Of a DNA stretch of 64,000 nt, positions 46,401-58,400 are shown in pieces. Position 1 is the stretch's first letter; each line of letters opens with the position of its first letter. Source of the DNA: Helopsaltes ochotensis (taxonomy: Eukaryota; Chordata; Aves; Passeriformes; Locustellidae); contig VXBM01000001.1 of assembly GCA_013400155.1 (NCBI GenBank), positions 2,306,247 through 2,370,246 of the forward strand, given 5' to 3'. A program made the translations under genes and the position numbers. The notes beneath the pieces were generated by a model, which was not told where the DNA came from, did no database searches, and was given only the letters and a program-made list of their open reading frames with translations.

Positions 46401-49400
46401 TCAACGGCTTCTCTCCACCATCTGCCAAGCTACACAACCCCTGCCTGCAGCAACCAGCACTCCTAGACCCCACTCAGCCAAGAGGGGCACACAGCAGGTA
46501 CTCCCTCTTCATGGGACGGTTCAGACCCTGCCCCTCCATACTCACCTTTTCCCAGGGGGTATTGGATTGCACTATGGAGCTGGGAGGAGATCCTGACCAG
46601 GGGCTTGGACTCACCGAGGAACCAAGCACACCCAGTACAGGGGGTTAAGGGACTCTGCACTCACTCCCTGTTCAGCCTCTTTCATCGCCCCATCTCCCCT
46701 CCATCTCCAAACCGACCCTAAGCTTAGAGAAGAAACTCCCCCCCCTTAGACCAGTGCCGGCAGGGCCCCGCGGCCCTGAGCCAGCTCCCAAGCGGCTCTT
46801 GCCGCTGTGCATCCCGTGGGAGCTGCTCCAGGGAGATGAAGAGGGAGAAAACCAGCCTGTGAACGGGTAAAGACAGAGGTGGGTGCAGAGCCCATGGGAT
46901 CGGACCCCTCCAGGGCAGGGCTGATCCTGACAGCCAGGGCAGGGGAGAGGTGGAGGTATCCCCTTCCCGCAGGCAGGACCGGGGCGGAGAGCAGGCAGCA
47001 GCACCGCCGGGGACAAACACACACAGAGGCAAGAAGAAGCACTTGCTTTCACTGAGCGAGGGGATGGATTTGGGCCGGCAGCAGGGCAGCAGTTTGAGGA
47101 ATCGCTGCTTCAGCGCTTTTTTAGTTTGGACTGGCGGGTTGCCTGGAAGAAAGAAGGAGTCACCAAGCAGAAGAGTTAACACAGCATCAGCTCCCGGTCC
47201 CGACAGGCGGCAGGGTTGGGCACCCGGCGCGGGGTGATCTGAGCGGAGGCAGCACATGCAGCGAGAGGCTGGAGGAGCAGGAAGGTAAAACCCAGCCCAG
47301 GCTCTGGTCGACCTTCCTGCTCAATCCCAGGACAAACCCAGCACTGGAGTATCCATCCTTAGCATGGGGAAGGATGGGGATAACGCTGCTAGGCTACCCA
47401 CACCCAGTGCCTTTGTTACACCCCCATCATACCGGGGTGCACTGGAGACTCCCAGGAGCCCAGAGAGTCAGAAAATGGCAGGGTCAGACTCTGTCCTTTA
47501 GCCTTGAGGACAAATACCTGCTCCCTGGGGACCCTCTCCGAGGGGCTCTGCAGGGAGACAAGGTAGAATGAAGCCAAAGAAACAGCCTGTGGCAGAGCCA
47601 GGGCATTGCATCCTCCCTAAGCTCGGGCTGGGTTTGATCCTGCTGGCACCCAAGGGCTGAAGGCGTGCACCAGACCCCCCATGCAGCCCAGACTGCAGCA
47701 TGCACCCCCACCCCAGTGCAACACTGGGACCCGAACCCAGGGACCTGCTCTGAGACAGCCAGAAGGGGAATGGGGCTCAGGGCTTTGCCTTGGCCAGGCT
47801 ACAGGGCTGGGTGAGAGACTCCCCACTCCAGCCTGGCCCATGGCCTTTGCATCCAAGTCTCCTTGCATTAATAATAGATGTTCTCACTGTACTGACCCCA
47901 CTGCCACCCCGTTTCTTCATTTGGACCCCAGTGGTTTCACTCAGCCCCATCTCTCCCAGCTGGTGTTGCCCCATGGCTGCAGACCACCTCCCTCCCTCAA
48001 GCCAGCAAACTCAGCGCAGGGACAGATGCTGCAGGTAGGGAAATGAGGAAGAAGAGGGGATGAAGGCCATGCTGGGCTCCAGCTTCCGAGGGGAGGCAGA
48101 CACCAGCATGGGGACAAATGGGACAAAAGGTGCAAAGTCCCTTTGGGGCTCTGGTTTGTCACTTTGTTTGCTCCAAGCATCCTGTACATCTGCAAGCAGC
48201 AGATCACAATGCCAATGGATCCTGAGCCCTGGTTTTGGGGTTGTTTCTCTAGGGTTCTAGCAAATACCTGCCAGAGAAGCCCATTCTCAGCCTTGTGGGA
48301 TTAAGCTGAGCCCCAGGTGCCAGGAAAATTGTGTCGCATGGTACCCAGCTTCAGAACAAGGATGTGGGTCTGCATCCAGCAGCCAGTTCTAGGCAAGTTG
48401 GCCCCAAAGTCCCCACAGGCAGAACCTGGGACCCTCTGAGCTCACACCAAGGCACCTCCATCATTCTGGGGCATGGAGAATAGCTCCAGGAGGTCATGGA
48501 TCCAGCAGGACATCACACAAAGCTACTCAAAGAGGGGAAATTTTCCCCAGGGATGTGGCATCTACAGCAGGGTGACAGTGAGGTGCAAACGTATAGGGAT
48601 GAACTAACACATCCCCTGGCATTTGCCAGGGGTGGGGACCAGGATCTTGGCACTGGCAGTACAGCACAACCTGGCTCCTCTCTGCTCCAGGGTGTGCAGG
48701 CAGGTGAGGAAAGAGGACTTTTCTTTCCTAGAAGTGGGCATCAGTTGTACATAAGCCATGATTTTCTCAGCTACCCTTCCAGGGCCTTAATTTGCAGAGG
48801 GAAAGGGAAATTGCACCTTTCAGCCTTCCAAGGATGCTCTGGGGCCAGGTCCCTCCAGCAGAGCTGAGCTGTGGGAACAGACCTGACAGAAGTATCCCCT
48901 TTGCTGAGAGGGAAGGGGCAGGGCGGGCACAGCAACACCCAATGCCAGGGTGATGGACCTGGGAGAGAGCAGGGCAGGAGGGAAACCACACAGCGAGAGA
49001 GATGCAACAGAGAGTAAACTGGTGTTGGACTCACAGGGGCAGCAGGTATAGGCACGTGCAGTAGGTCAGGTCAGGTGCAAGTTACACTTTAGTTTGTTAT
49101 AAAGAAGGAAAAAGAAAAAAAAATAAAGAACATGGGCGTTTTCTCAAGGAGGAAACCGAAGGGGGCCCAATTCCAGGGTCCCCAGGGCAGGGGAGGGAGC
49201 ACATTCAGCACATGCAGCTTAACAACAGGAGAGGGGTGACCAGGACTGGGGTTTTGCTGTCCTGGCTTTACTGAACACAAGGGGTCTGCTGTGTAGGACA
49301 CACCACCCTTTTTCTGTTCCCAGCATCCAAACCACAAACAAGTCTGGGAGCTCCTCCTTGCTGGGAAACAGCTCTGCCCAAAGATGAGGAGCAGAGCCCA

Positions 49401-52400
49401 GCCATGTGCTGCCACTCTGGATACAAGGGACATTGCAGCACGAAGCCCTGTCCCTGCCAGCAACAGCTCCTTTTCCAGATGCCACTCTGCTCTCCACCCT
49501 TCTGCAAGGGCCACCCAGCGGCTGGCACAGAACAAAAAGGGCTGGCAGTGTTTTATCTGTGGCAGGAGGTCTGCCGGGTTAAGTGGCTTGTCACTTCCCA
49601 TGCATCACTGCACAGCTCAGCGACTTCAAAACACACAAACACACACAAACTGGGACTCCATCCTTGAGTAGCACCAGAAGGGGAAGGGATTTCCTATCCC
49701 CACCTCCACATGCTGTTGAAATGAATCCCGAAGGCTGGCTCCAAAGGGACCTACAGTGGGTAGATCCCTGCTCCCAGCAATGATTGCCATCAGGATGGCG
49801 TGCACCATTTTGTATGGAGCCACCAGCAGCAGATGTGTCCTTGGAGACTGGATCCAGCCAATGCCACCATGCTGAGGGTTACCAGGGACACCCCCTTCCC
49901 ACAGGAAGGAACCAAGCCTCGGCTGCCCCAGAGGAAAAGCAGGAGACAGAGTCAGTCAGATGCATAACAATGGCCCTGTCCTTCCATAGAGCCACAGCCA
50001 CCAGTGCCCTGCCAGTGACAGCTGGATGGGGAGACCAACCCCACCCCCTTCCATGGCACCCTCCTGCTAGAATACACCCTCAGTAACAAACCAACAGGCA
50101 GTGCCAAAACCCCCCATCACTCTCAGTAACCTGTCAATAAATGCATGATCAGGACGGATGGAAAATGTGCATCCCACAAGAAGACCCCCTGCCAGTGTCC
50201 CCAGCTCCAGGACACAGCACTGTTCCAGGAGGGGAGCAGAGCACCAGCAGCCCACCAGCCACGCAGCCCTCACAGCCCCCACTTGGCCCCATGGGGCAAC
50301 ACTGGCTCAGTTGGCAGGTCAGGAGGAGCTGGTATCCCAAGGCTGATCTGAACCCAGCCACCCCTAAAACTTGTGGCTGACAATCGTCCCTTTTCAGGGC
50401 TCAGCCACCCAGGGAAGTACCCAGCCTCAGGCAGTGCCACCAACCACAGCTCTCCGGGGTCTGCAATGACAGTCAGCAGGAGGAAGAGTCTCCACAGCCA
50501 CCCTGGGGAGGTCAGGATGTGTCCTACCACCAGCAGCTCTGCAAATGACCCTCATCAGTCAGCAGTGCAGAACCAAGTGTAGCAAAGGTGCCAGACAGTC
50601 ATCCATCAGAAGAATGAAATCACAGCTGGCATCTCCCAGGGCCAAAGAGTCCCTGTCCTGAGGGTGGGACAGAGCTGGGAGCAGCAAAGCTGCCAAGTGT
50701 GCTGCAGTTCATGGGACAGCAAAGGCTCGGGACCAGGATATTCCCCAGTGCCAGGGGAAGAAACAGCTGCACAACCCTTGTCCTGAGCATGGGCCAGAAT
50801 GGGCCACAGAGCCAAGTGGGGCTCACAGTACTGCTGTCCCCATTCCCATCCCCAGCTTGTGACAGTGCTCCCAGATAGCCTGGCTGTGCCCAAAGGAGAT
50901 GTTACAGAACAATAATTCCTTCAAACCATACCATGCACAAAATGTTGGGAGCAGGGAATGGGACAGGATACACATCCACATAATGGAGGCTGGATCCAGT
51001 CTCCAAGGAGAGATAGTGGAGCTCAGGGGCTCCCCAAATGGAGCAGACAAAGCTGCAGGACTGGGACAGCCATGTGCATCTCCCTACTGCAAAACCCACA
51101 CACAGGGACACATCCTGCCCCCATCAGCACCTACTCTGGAAGCAGGAACCAGTGCATCCAAGGTGCCAGAGGAGCTACCCCAAAAAATGCCCCAGCAGAG
51201 CAGCAGCTCCTCTTGGCTGCAAGCAGTGTGTTCCACAAGAGAGCGAGTGCTCTGCATATCCATTACCCAGATGCCAATCCATACCCTCCACAGTAAGGCA
51301 CAGGGACAGAAAGTGGGTGTGCTTCAGCCACAGCCCAGCCAGATCCCAGGCAGCTCAGGGACATCCTCCATCAGGAGGTTGAAAGCACCTTCTGGGCACA
51401 GCACCCTCCTCTCCTCCCCACCCTCTGCTCTATTACTAGTTGCTCTTCTGATCACTCCCAGCTACACACCTCCTGTTCTGAGGTCTGGCTACCCGAGGGG
51501 ATGTGATCTGCAGCCCCTTCATTTCACAACATTCCCAATGCCAGCAAGGAGGCAGAGGGAATGGAGGCAAACCAGCCCCAAAACACATTCATGCAAAGTC
51601 TGTTGGCAGCCCTTGTCTGAGCTGGGACTGTCCGTGGCACAGTCAAGGAAGGCAGCCAAAGAAAACAAGGCATCAGCACCATGCAGCTCCTTGCACTCCC
51701 ACCCTCACCAGGCACAACCAACAGCTCGTGTATCCATTGCTCTGACATATTTTGGGTCCTCTTCTTTGGCCACATCCAGCCCTGTCCTCAGTACCCACTT
51801 GTCCATCCAGGAAGCTCAACACCCAGAGCATCCTCTTCTTTCCCCAGCCTTGGCACAGCCCTGCAGGGAGGGCAGAGGGATTCTCCCCTCTTTTTCCCAG
51901 GTTTTCCCCATAGCCACCAATTCCTGTAGCAGTGAGAAAGCTTTGCCCTGCATGATGCTGCACCCCACATTCATGGCTCTTTTCCTCCAGCTCACACTTA
52001 CCTCCTCAGCCCTAGTTACCTGCAGTCCTTTTCCCCATCTGACAAAGCCCAGCCCTTTGCATCCCATTGCCCTGAGACTCCAATAGCCCAGTCCCCATCC
52101 CTCAGCACCCACACATCACTGCATCCCAATGCCTCAAGACCCAGATAATCCCCACGCTAATGCTCCCAGACACACTAAATTTCTAGCATACTGCACCAAA
52201 CACCACACATTCCAATGTCCACAAATATTCCCACCCAATATCCTAACACTCTGAAACACCCCCAGACACTCTCATTTCCCCAGCTGCCTACACCCTAATG
52301 CTGCCAGACACTCCAATGCCCCCCTCCCCCCACAGGAAAAAAAACCAAAAAAAGCCCTAAACCACACTAATTCTTCAGAAACTCCTCTAAGCACCCTGCA

Positions 52401-55400
52401 GCCCTTGGGATAGGAGGAGCACCTCCACCACCCCATCCCCATCCCTGTCCCCATCCCACCTCCCCTGGTCAGGTCGATGATGCCCAGAGCATGGAGTATC
52501 TTGAGGCTGGAGCAGAGCAGCAGGATGATGCCCACCGTTTGCAGCCCCTGCAGGTCCCAGGGTGCCTCAGCAACCGCCATCCCCCAGACACACAGCCCCA
52601 GCCGGCAGCTGCTCTGGCAGCAACAGACCCAGCAACGCAGGAGAGGGGAGGGCAGGGGAGGAGAGACCTGCCTTGGCCCTCCCTCTTCCTGCCCCGGCAC
52701 CCTCTGATGTCCCTCGGGGCACCCAGGCTGCAGAGAAGGAGAGTCCACGAAACTGCCCAAGCGACTTAGGGGTCGGCTATCCTCCAGGGCACCCTGCACC
52801 ACAGAGCCTGACACAGGAACCCACAAAGGGGTGCAGGATGGGCACCAGTGGGTGCATGGAGGTGGAGGAGGCTCAGCCACACTGACTTTCACCTCAACAG
52901 CACCTGGTAGTGGCACTGGAGCTGAGCAGTCTGCAGGGACCCTCGAGTTCGTCACACATTGCTGGGATACCGCTGCCACCAGCCCAGGGACCACTCTGCC
53001 TCGGAAATCCATCTGCCATAGCACAAACCACCAAACCTTCCTCCCAACAGTGATCCCACCTTGCACGGCACCAGCTCCCTGCCTTGGAGCTCAGCTTTGT
53101 GCACTGATCCCCTCCACATACACCTGCAACCTTCATCTCCTCTCTCTCCCTCCACATCTCTGCACCAGCAAGTCAGTCACAGCCACAGCTGGGGGCTGCC
53201 AGCCCTGGGTACGCTGCTTGCTGCTGCAGAGAAATATGCTCCACAGGGTGCTGCCTGGGGGGAGGGCAGCATGTCAGGGACAGCCAGGGTGGGTGCTCCC
53301 CACAGCCCACCCAAAGTCCTGCTTTGAGGGCAGCAGGACAGAGACTCAGCCAGGCAACAGTGGTTATTAGAAAGTTGCTGTCAGACAGTTGTCCGTGCAT
53401 CTCTCACCTAAAAGCTTCTTCTGATGTGGCCACCGCCTGCTCCAGCAGTACAGCAAGCCCCAGGGCAGGCACTCATGGGGGAATGAGACATTTTCCTGTA
53501 TCCCTGGGAGGGGATGCTGTAGCCAAGCATGGAGGGCACATCAGAGATCCCACAAACTGCACTCCAGGGAGCATGGACTCCATACTCCCTAGAGCCCAGT
53601 CCAGGGCACTTCTATTCCCACCTGTGCCCAGTCCTGGGGTCTAACCCTGCCCCTCACAGGGGAGAGGTGAAGGTGATCCCATTGAGCTCCCACAGCACCC
53701 TGCAGCCCAACACAATCCTGCACTAGAGGGTCACAGCCTCTCCCTATGGACTTGAAGGTTTCACCCTCCACCAACAGAGCAGGACTATAAAGAAGAGAGG
53801 TCCTGATAGGTTCCTTTGCTCTCCACATTTATTGCTTTTTCTCCAGTCTGTGATTTTCTCACTTCCCTGTGGCTGAGTAATCTCCTCACCCTCTGTCTGT
53901 TGGCTCAGAGCCCATCTTGGGACAGAGTAGGGACCCTGCTCCATGTCCACCTGGGTCTTCTTGCTCCCCTCTCCATGCATATCAGCAACAGTAAGATCAA
54001 ATCAGGCCAGAGGGAATTGGGAAGGAAGAAATGTGAAAAGTGATTAACACAAGGCCGGAGGGAGAAGAAATTCAACAAGCTAATTAGGTCTGGCTTGGCT
54101 GAGCAGGACGTGTCACCACACAGCAGCAGAGGCTCAGGGTGCACTGCAGGTACTGTGGACCTTGGGAAGCTCAGGGCTGCTGGGAGATCCAACCCTACCC
54201 ACCCTAGAGCCAGCTGACAAACCTACTAGCCCTTGGAAAGGCAAGGGTTAAATCCACTGCCCATGGGGAAATCTCTGGTGCAGATTAAGACAGAGAATCT
54301 CAAACTTCAGCCTGGAGTGCCTGCAATTGTCCTGGTCTAGATTTCAATGCTCCAAGATCTACCCCTCTATAGCAAGCTCACCTTGACTTCTGGGGTCCAT
54401 CAAACCCACCAGGCTGGATGACACCCTGAGACCAAGGACCAAAGCATCACACCCCAAAGGGCCAGTCCCTCCTGCAGCCAAGAGGCAGCACTTCTGCCAA
54501 AGAGGTTCCTGGAAAGGGGGAGGAATCTGGGCTTGGCATAGGACTTTGCTCTCACCAGCACCTTAGGGAATGCTCACTTTCTCCCCTCTCCAGAGAGAAC
54601 TTCACTCTGAGCCAGATATGAGGAGGTGTCCATACTGCTCACTGCCATCACCCTCCTGCCTGGCACCTTTTGGGGTGCTGGTAGCACCCAGGCATGATGC
54701 TGCTCCCTCCTGTTTCTCCCCAGATTCTGGAAGGGTTTGGCACCCTCCCAGCCCTGCTTCTCTGTCCATATCCAGAGCTCTCCAGAAGCAGCAGCCTCCA
54801 GGGAAGGCAGAGGCCAGCACACCCCATGTTGAGGACTCTCCAAGACACCCCAATCCTGCATGCCCCCCAGCATGTACCTTGAACAGCCAAGGCAGGAACA
54901 GCCCTGGACAGGCACCAATTATCCTGCCGACAGCAATCTGCAACTTCATTTAATATTAATCTGTGGCTGGGCTACGCGGGTGGCTCTCCCGCCTTTTCCT
55001 CCTGCCATCCCTCCCTCCAGCCGGGGCCGATTGCTCTGTGCTAAATTATTGATGCCGCACTTCAAGAGGCAAAATTGATAGCATTTCTCTCCACCTGCCC
55101 CATCCCTGAGCGCTTGGCCAAAGCAGGGTCTCAGCAAGGGTCTGAGAGCCTCCCACATGGGTCTGCCAGGAGATGTTCAGAGCTGGCATGATGGCACAGG
55201 GCAGAGGTGGGACAACACAATCCATCATTGATTATCCAGCTGGTAAACAACATCAGCTCCAGCACTGATCACCCTGGAGATCCTGGAGCACAGTGCACTC
55301 GTGGGATATGCTCCATTGCTGCTGCCAGACAGTGGCTGTGCCCATGCCACCAAAGCTGTGGCAAGGTCCAAGGGGGTACAGTGCCAAGCAGACAGGACAA

Positions 55401-58400
55401 GGGGTTGCAGATAGTCAGCACTTCCGTCCAAGCCCCTTTTTCAGGGAAGTGCCAGCTCCAAATGATGGATGGGGTCCTTGGGACCTCATCCAGCTGAGTT
55501 TGGGAACCCAGCACATCTGGAATTCCCCCAGGATCTCACTGCAAGATGTTCCCACTGAATCCTTCCCCCAGGCTTAGAGGGGTTGGCTTGGCCCCTCTGG
55601 AGCTGTTCCATTCCCAGCCCATTACTGTGGTGGAACAACACAACAATCACAACCTGGGCAGAGAAACAGCTGCAGGCAGAGAGGACCAGCAGGGATGGGG
55701 CAGGGAGAGTGTGGGCCAGCAGCAGGGGAAGCACGGCCAGCAGCATCAACAGCTCCGGAGCAGGTGGCAGAGCCCGGTGTCCATTAGCAGAGCCAAGCCA
55801 TTAGTGTTTGGTTTCAGGCTCTTTGCGGTCTCTGGGCTGTCACTGTTGACTGAGCCATGGCTTGTAAACAACCCCTGGAGGGGACACAGTATTTTCCAGC
55901 CCCAGACACTGCCTGGGACCTTCCCTGGAGAGCAAAATCCTACCTGCTGCCTCTCAAGTCAAGAGGGGAAGCAACCTATGCAACAGCACCTCACCTCCAT
56001 CCCAAACCATTGGAAACCTGTTCACACACAGGATTCCTTGTATGTTGCCCAGGGCTCAGCTTAACCTCAGCCAATTTCTGCCCCTTAAACAACGTTTCAC
56101 TGAGCACCTTTAGGCAATGGGAGCAATTTCTGGCAATCCAGGGCACCTGGATCCCATTCCTAGCCTTACAGCTGGGGCACTTCTCCAGCCAAGCCAGAGG
56201 GAATTGCAGCTTCTCAGCATGGGAATGTGGGTGGAAAGGGACAGGCATGCCCCTGTTCCTTCTTGAGAGGTGACAGATGACCAGGACAAGGCTGGACATG
56301 GGACACCCCATCTCCAGCATCCTGCTCTGGCCCATGCTAGGGAAAAGTCAGTGGCAGATGGACAAAGAGTGTGCCCCAGGAAACAGAGGAGCCACACAAG
56401 GCAAGGAGTGGTCCCTGTCCTGAGCCCCTCAGCAGGGTTGCTGGATGGGCTGGGGGCTCTGTCTCCACTCTTTCCACTGCACCTGGGAGCTGCAGAACAG
56501 CTGCAATCAATGCCACTGATTTTGGTCTAAAGCTTTGAGCAGCTACACAGGGAAGCAAAAGCACTGGGACGGGGGAAACAGGGTCTGGGGGAAGCACCCC
56601 CAAATCTCCAACATAGCTGGGGAGGGGGAATCCACCCCCGGCACAGTCAGCATGCCTTCCCCCAGCACTCATAAGGCAGGATGTCTCTCTCAGGCCAGGT
56701 CCTGCCTCAGTTTCCCTCCTGGTATGACCCACCTAGGAGTCCTGCTGCTGGAACACAGGGATTTAGCAAGCAGTTAAGCAGTAATGAAAACTTCCACCCA
56801 CCTTTCCTGTCCTGCAATTGGGTTCACAGGAGCAGAGGGAGAGATCCCCCTGATCTGCCCCCTCCCTATGCCCAGGCACAGCCAACCCATAGGCACAGCC
56901 TCGAAGTGCGGTCTGCTCCACTGCTTGTGGAGGCAAGAATTCACCACAACACCCAGCCCGTGTGGGAGCCAGTGCTGAAGAAGCACAGCAGAGTATCCCA
57001 GGGCACCAGTGGGCCAGGGAAACTGTCTGTTTCCTCCTCAGCCTGTGCATGCCCTGATGCCAGGGGCCAGGCAGGTTGTAGCATCCTTCAGAGAGGTGTG
57101 TGCAGGCACCGGCAGGGGCTGAGGGATCCTTCACACAAGCATCACCCTGGGAGTCCCGGGAGCACCCAAGCCAAGCAGCCCTGACCTCCCTCCCACCACG
57201 CACAATGTGGAGTCCCCCGAGCGGATCCAGGCTCTGCCAAGTGTGTCCCATGCACAGCGCTCAGCACCTTGCACAGCCCGTCCAGAGCTGCACAGCTCCC
57301 TCTGTGTCCTCCCACCCTGCCCAAGGGCCACAGGGAGCCTTGGGAAGAGCCAGGAGAAGGGAGCCCAGTGTGCACCCATCCTCCCGAGCCTGGCTGCTCT
57401 GCAGACTGGTGCTGGGTCCACCACCTCGCATGCAGGGTGAGGTGACCATGGTCTCTGCTCCTGTGGAAGTGCTGGAAAACACCCTGGTGCCCACATATAT
57501 AGTCACATGCAGTCCCAGCCCACAGCCCACAGCCCCCCAGCACACATCAAAGTCACCACCGTACATCAGACACCTTGCCAGCCCTGTCCCCTCCCTACAT
57601 CCCCAGCCACTGGGACAGGCAGGATACTCTGCTCCTTGCATCCTACACCCCTACAAGCCGCCAACGCACACCAGGACTCTCTCATGGATGCAACAGCCTT
57701 GGAGCATCCTTAGGAGCAGCTCTAGACACCCACCACCTGCCCCTTGTGTCCCCGGAGGTGACAGCACCGCCCATACCCGTTACCTTCCAAGGACACAGGC
57801 TCGAAGAGGCCAAATTGCTCCAGCACCTTGACGAAGAGGACCAAGACCACCAGCACTGCAATCATCTCAAGGCCTTCCAGGTTCATGGTGAGGGTGTCTC
57901 ATGGCCCCTCACCCCCCCCCCCCCCCCCAGGACACAGGCTCGAAGAGGCCAAATTGCTCCAGCACCTTGACGAAGAGGACCAAGACCACCAGCACTGCAA
58001 TCATCTCAAGGCCTTCCAGGTTCATGGTGAGGGTGTCTCATGGCCCCTCACCCCCCACCCCTCCCCACCACAGTCCTTGAGCCCCCTCACCCCAGCACCT
58101 CAGCCGCCAGACCATGCATGCCCAGGGACACCCGCCTGTGTCCCTGGAGGGGGTTTGGCTGTCACCCCCTACTCAGGGGCACCTGCCATCAGCCATGGGT
58201 GAGCGAGGGATCAGCGCAGGGCTGTGGCAGGAGGCTCAGGGAGCCACAGCTGACAGCCCAGGCAGAGCACGGCCGTGCCTGTGAGTAGGAGTGGAGAGAG
58301 GCCAAGTGGAGGTAGGCGTGGGGGGGGTCGGAGGGGGAAAGAAGGCATGCCCTCCCATTCCAATGACACCACCTCCATCGATTTGCTTAATGCAGTTGCT

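Noticed and set aside
46540..46620. Possible extra KCNIP2 exon with donor AAAAG|GTGAGT between 47047 and 45924
   Set aside because: No acceptor gives a length that keeps the frame between the flanking exons, and the peptide does not resemble the mammalian optional segment.
55486..55749. Minus-strand frame with a hydrophobic start ([15 protein letters not shown])
   Set aside because: It looks like a further membrane N-terminus, but the only nearby donor leaves phase 0, not the phase 1 needed to join KCNIP2, and no family match is seen.
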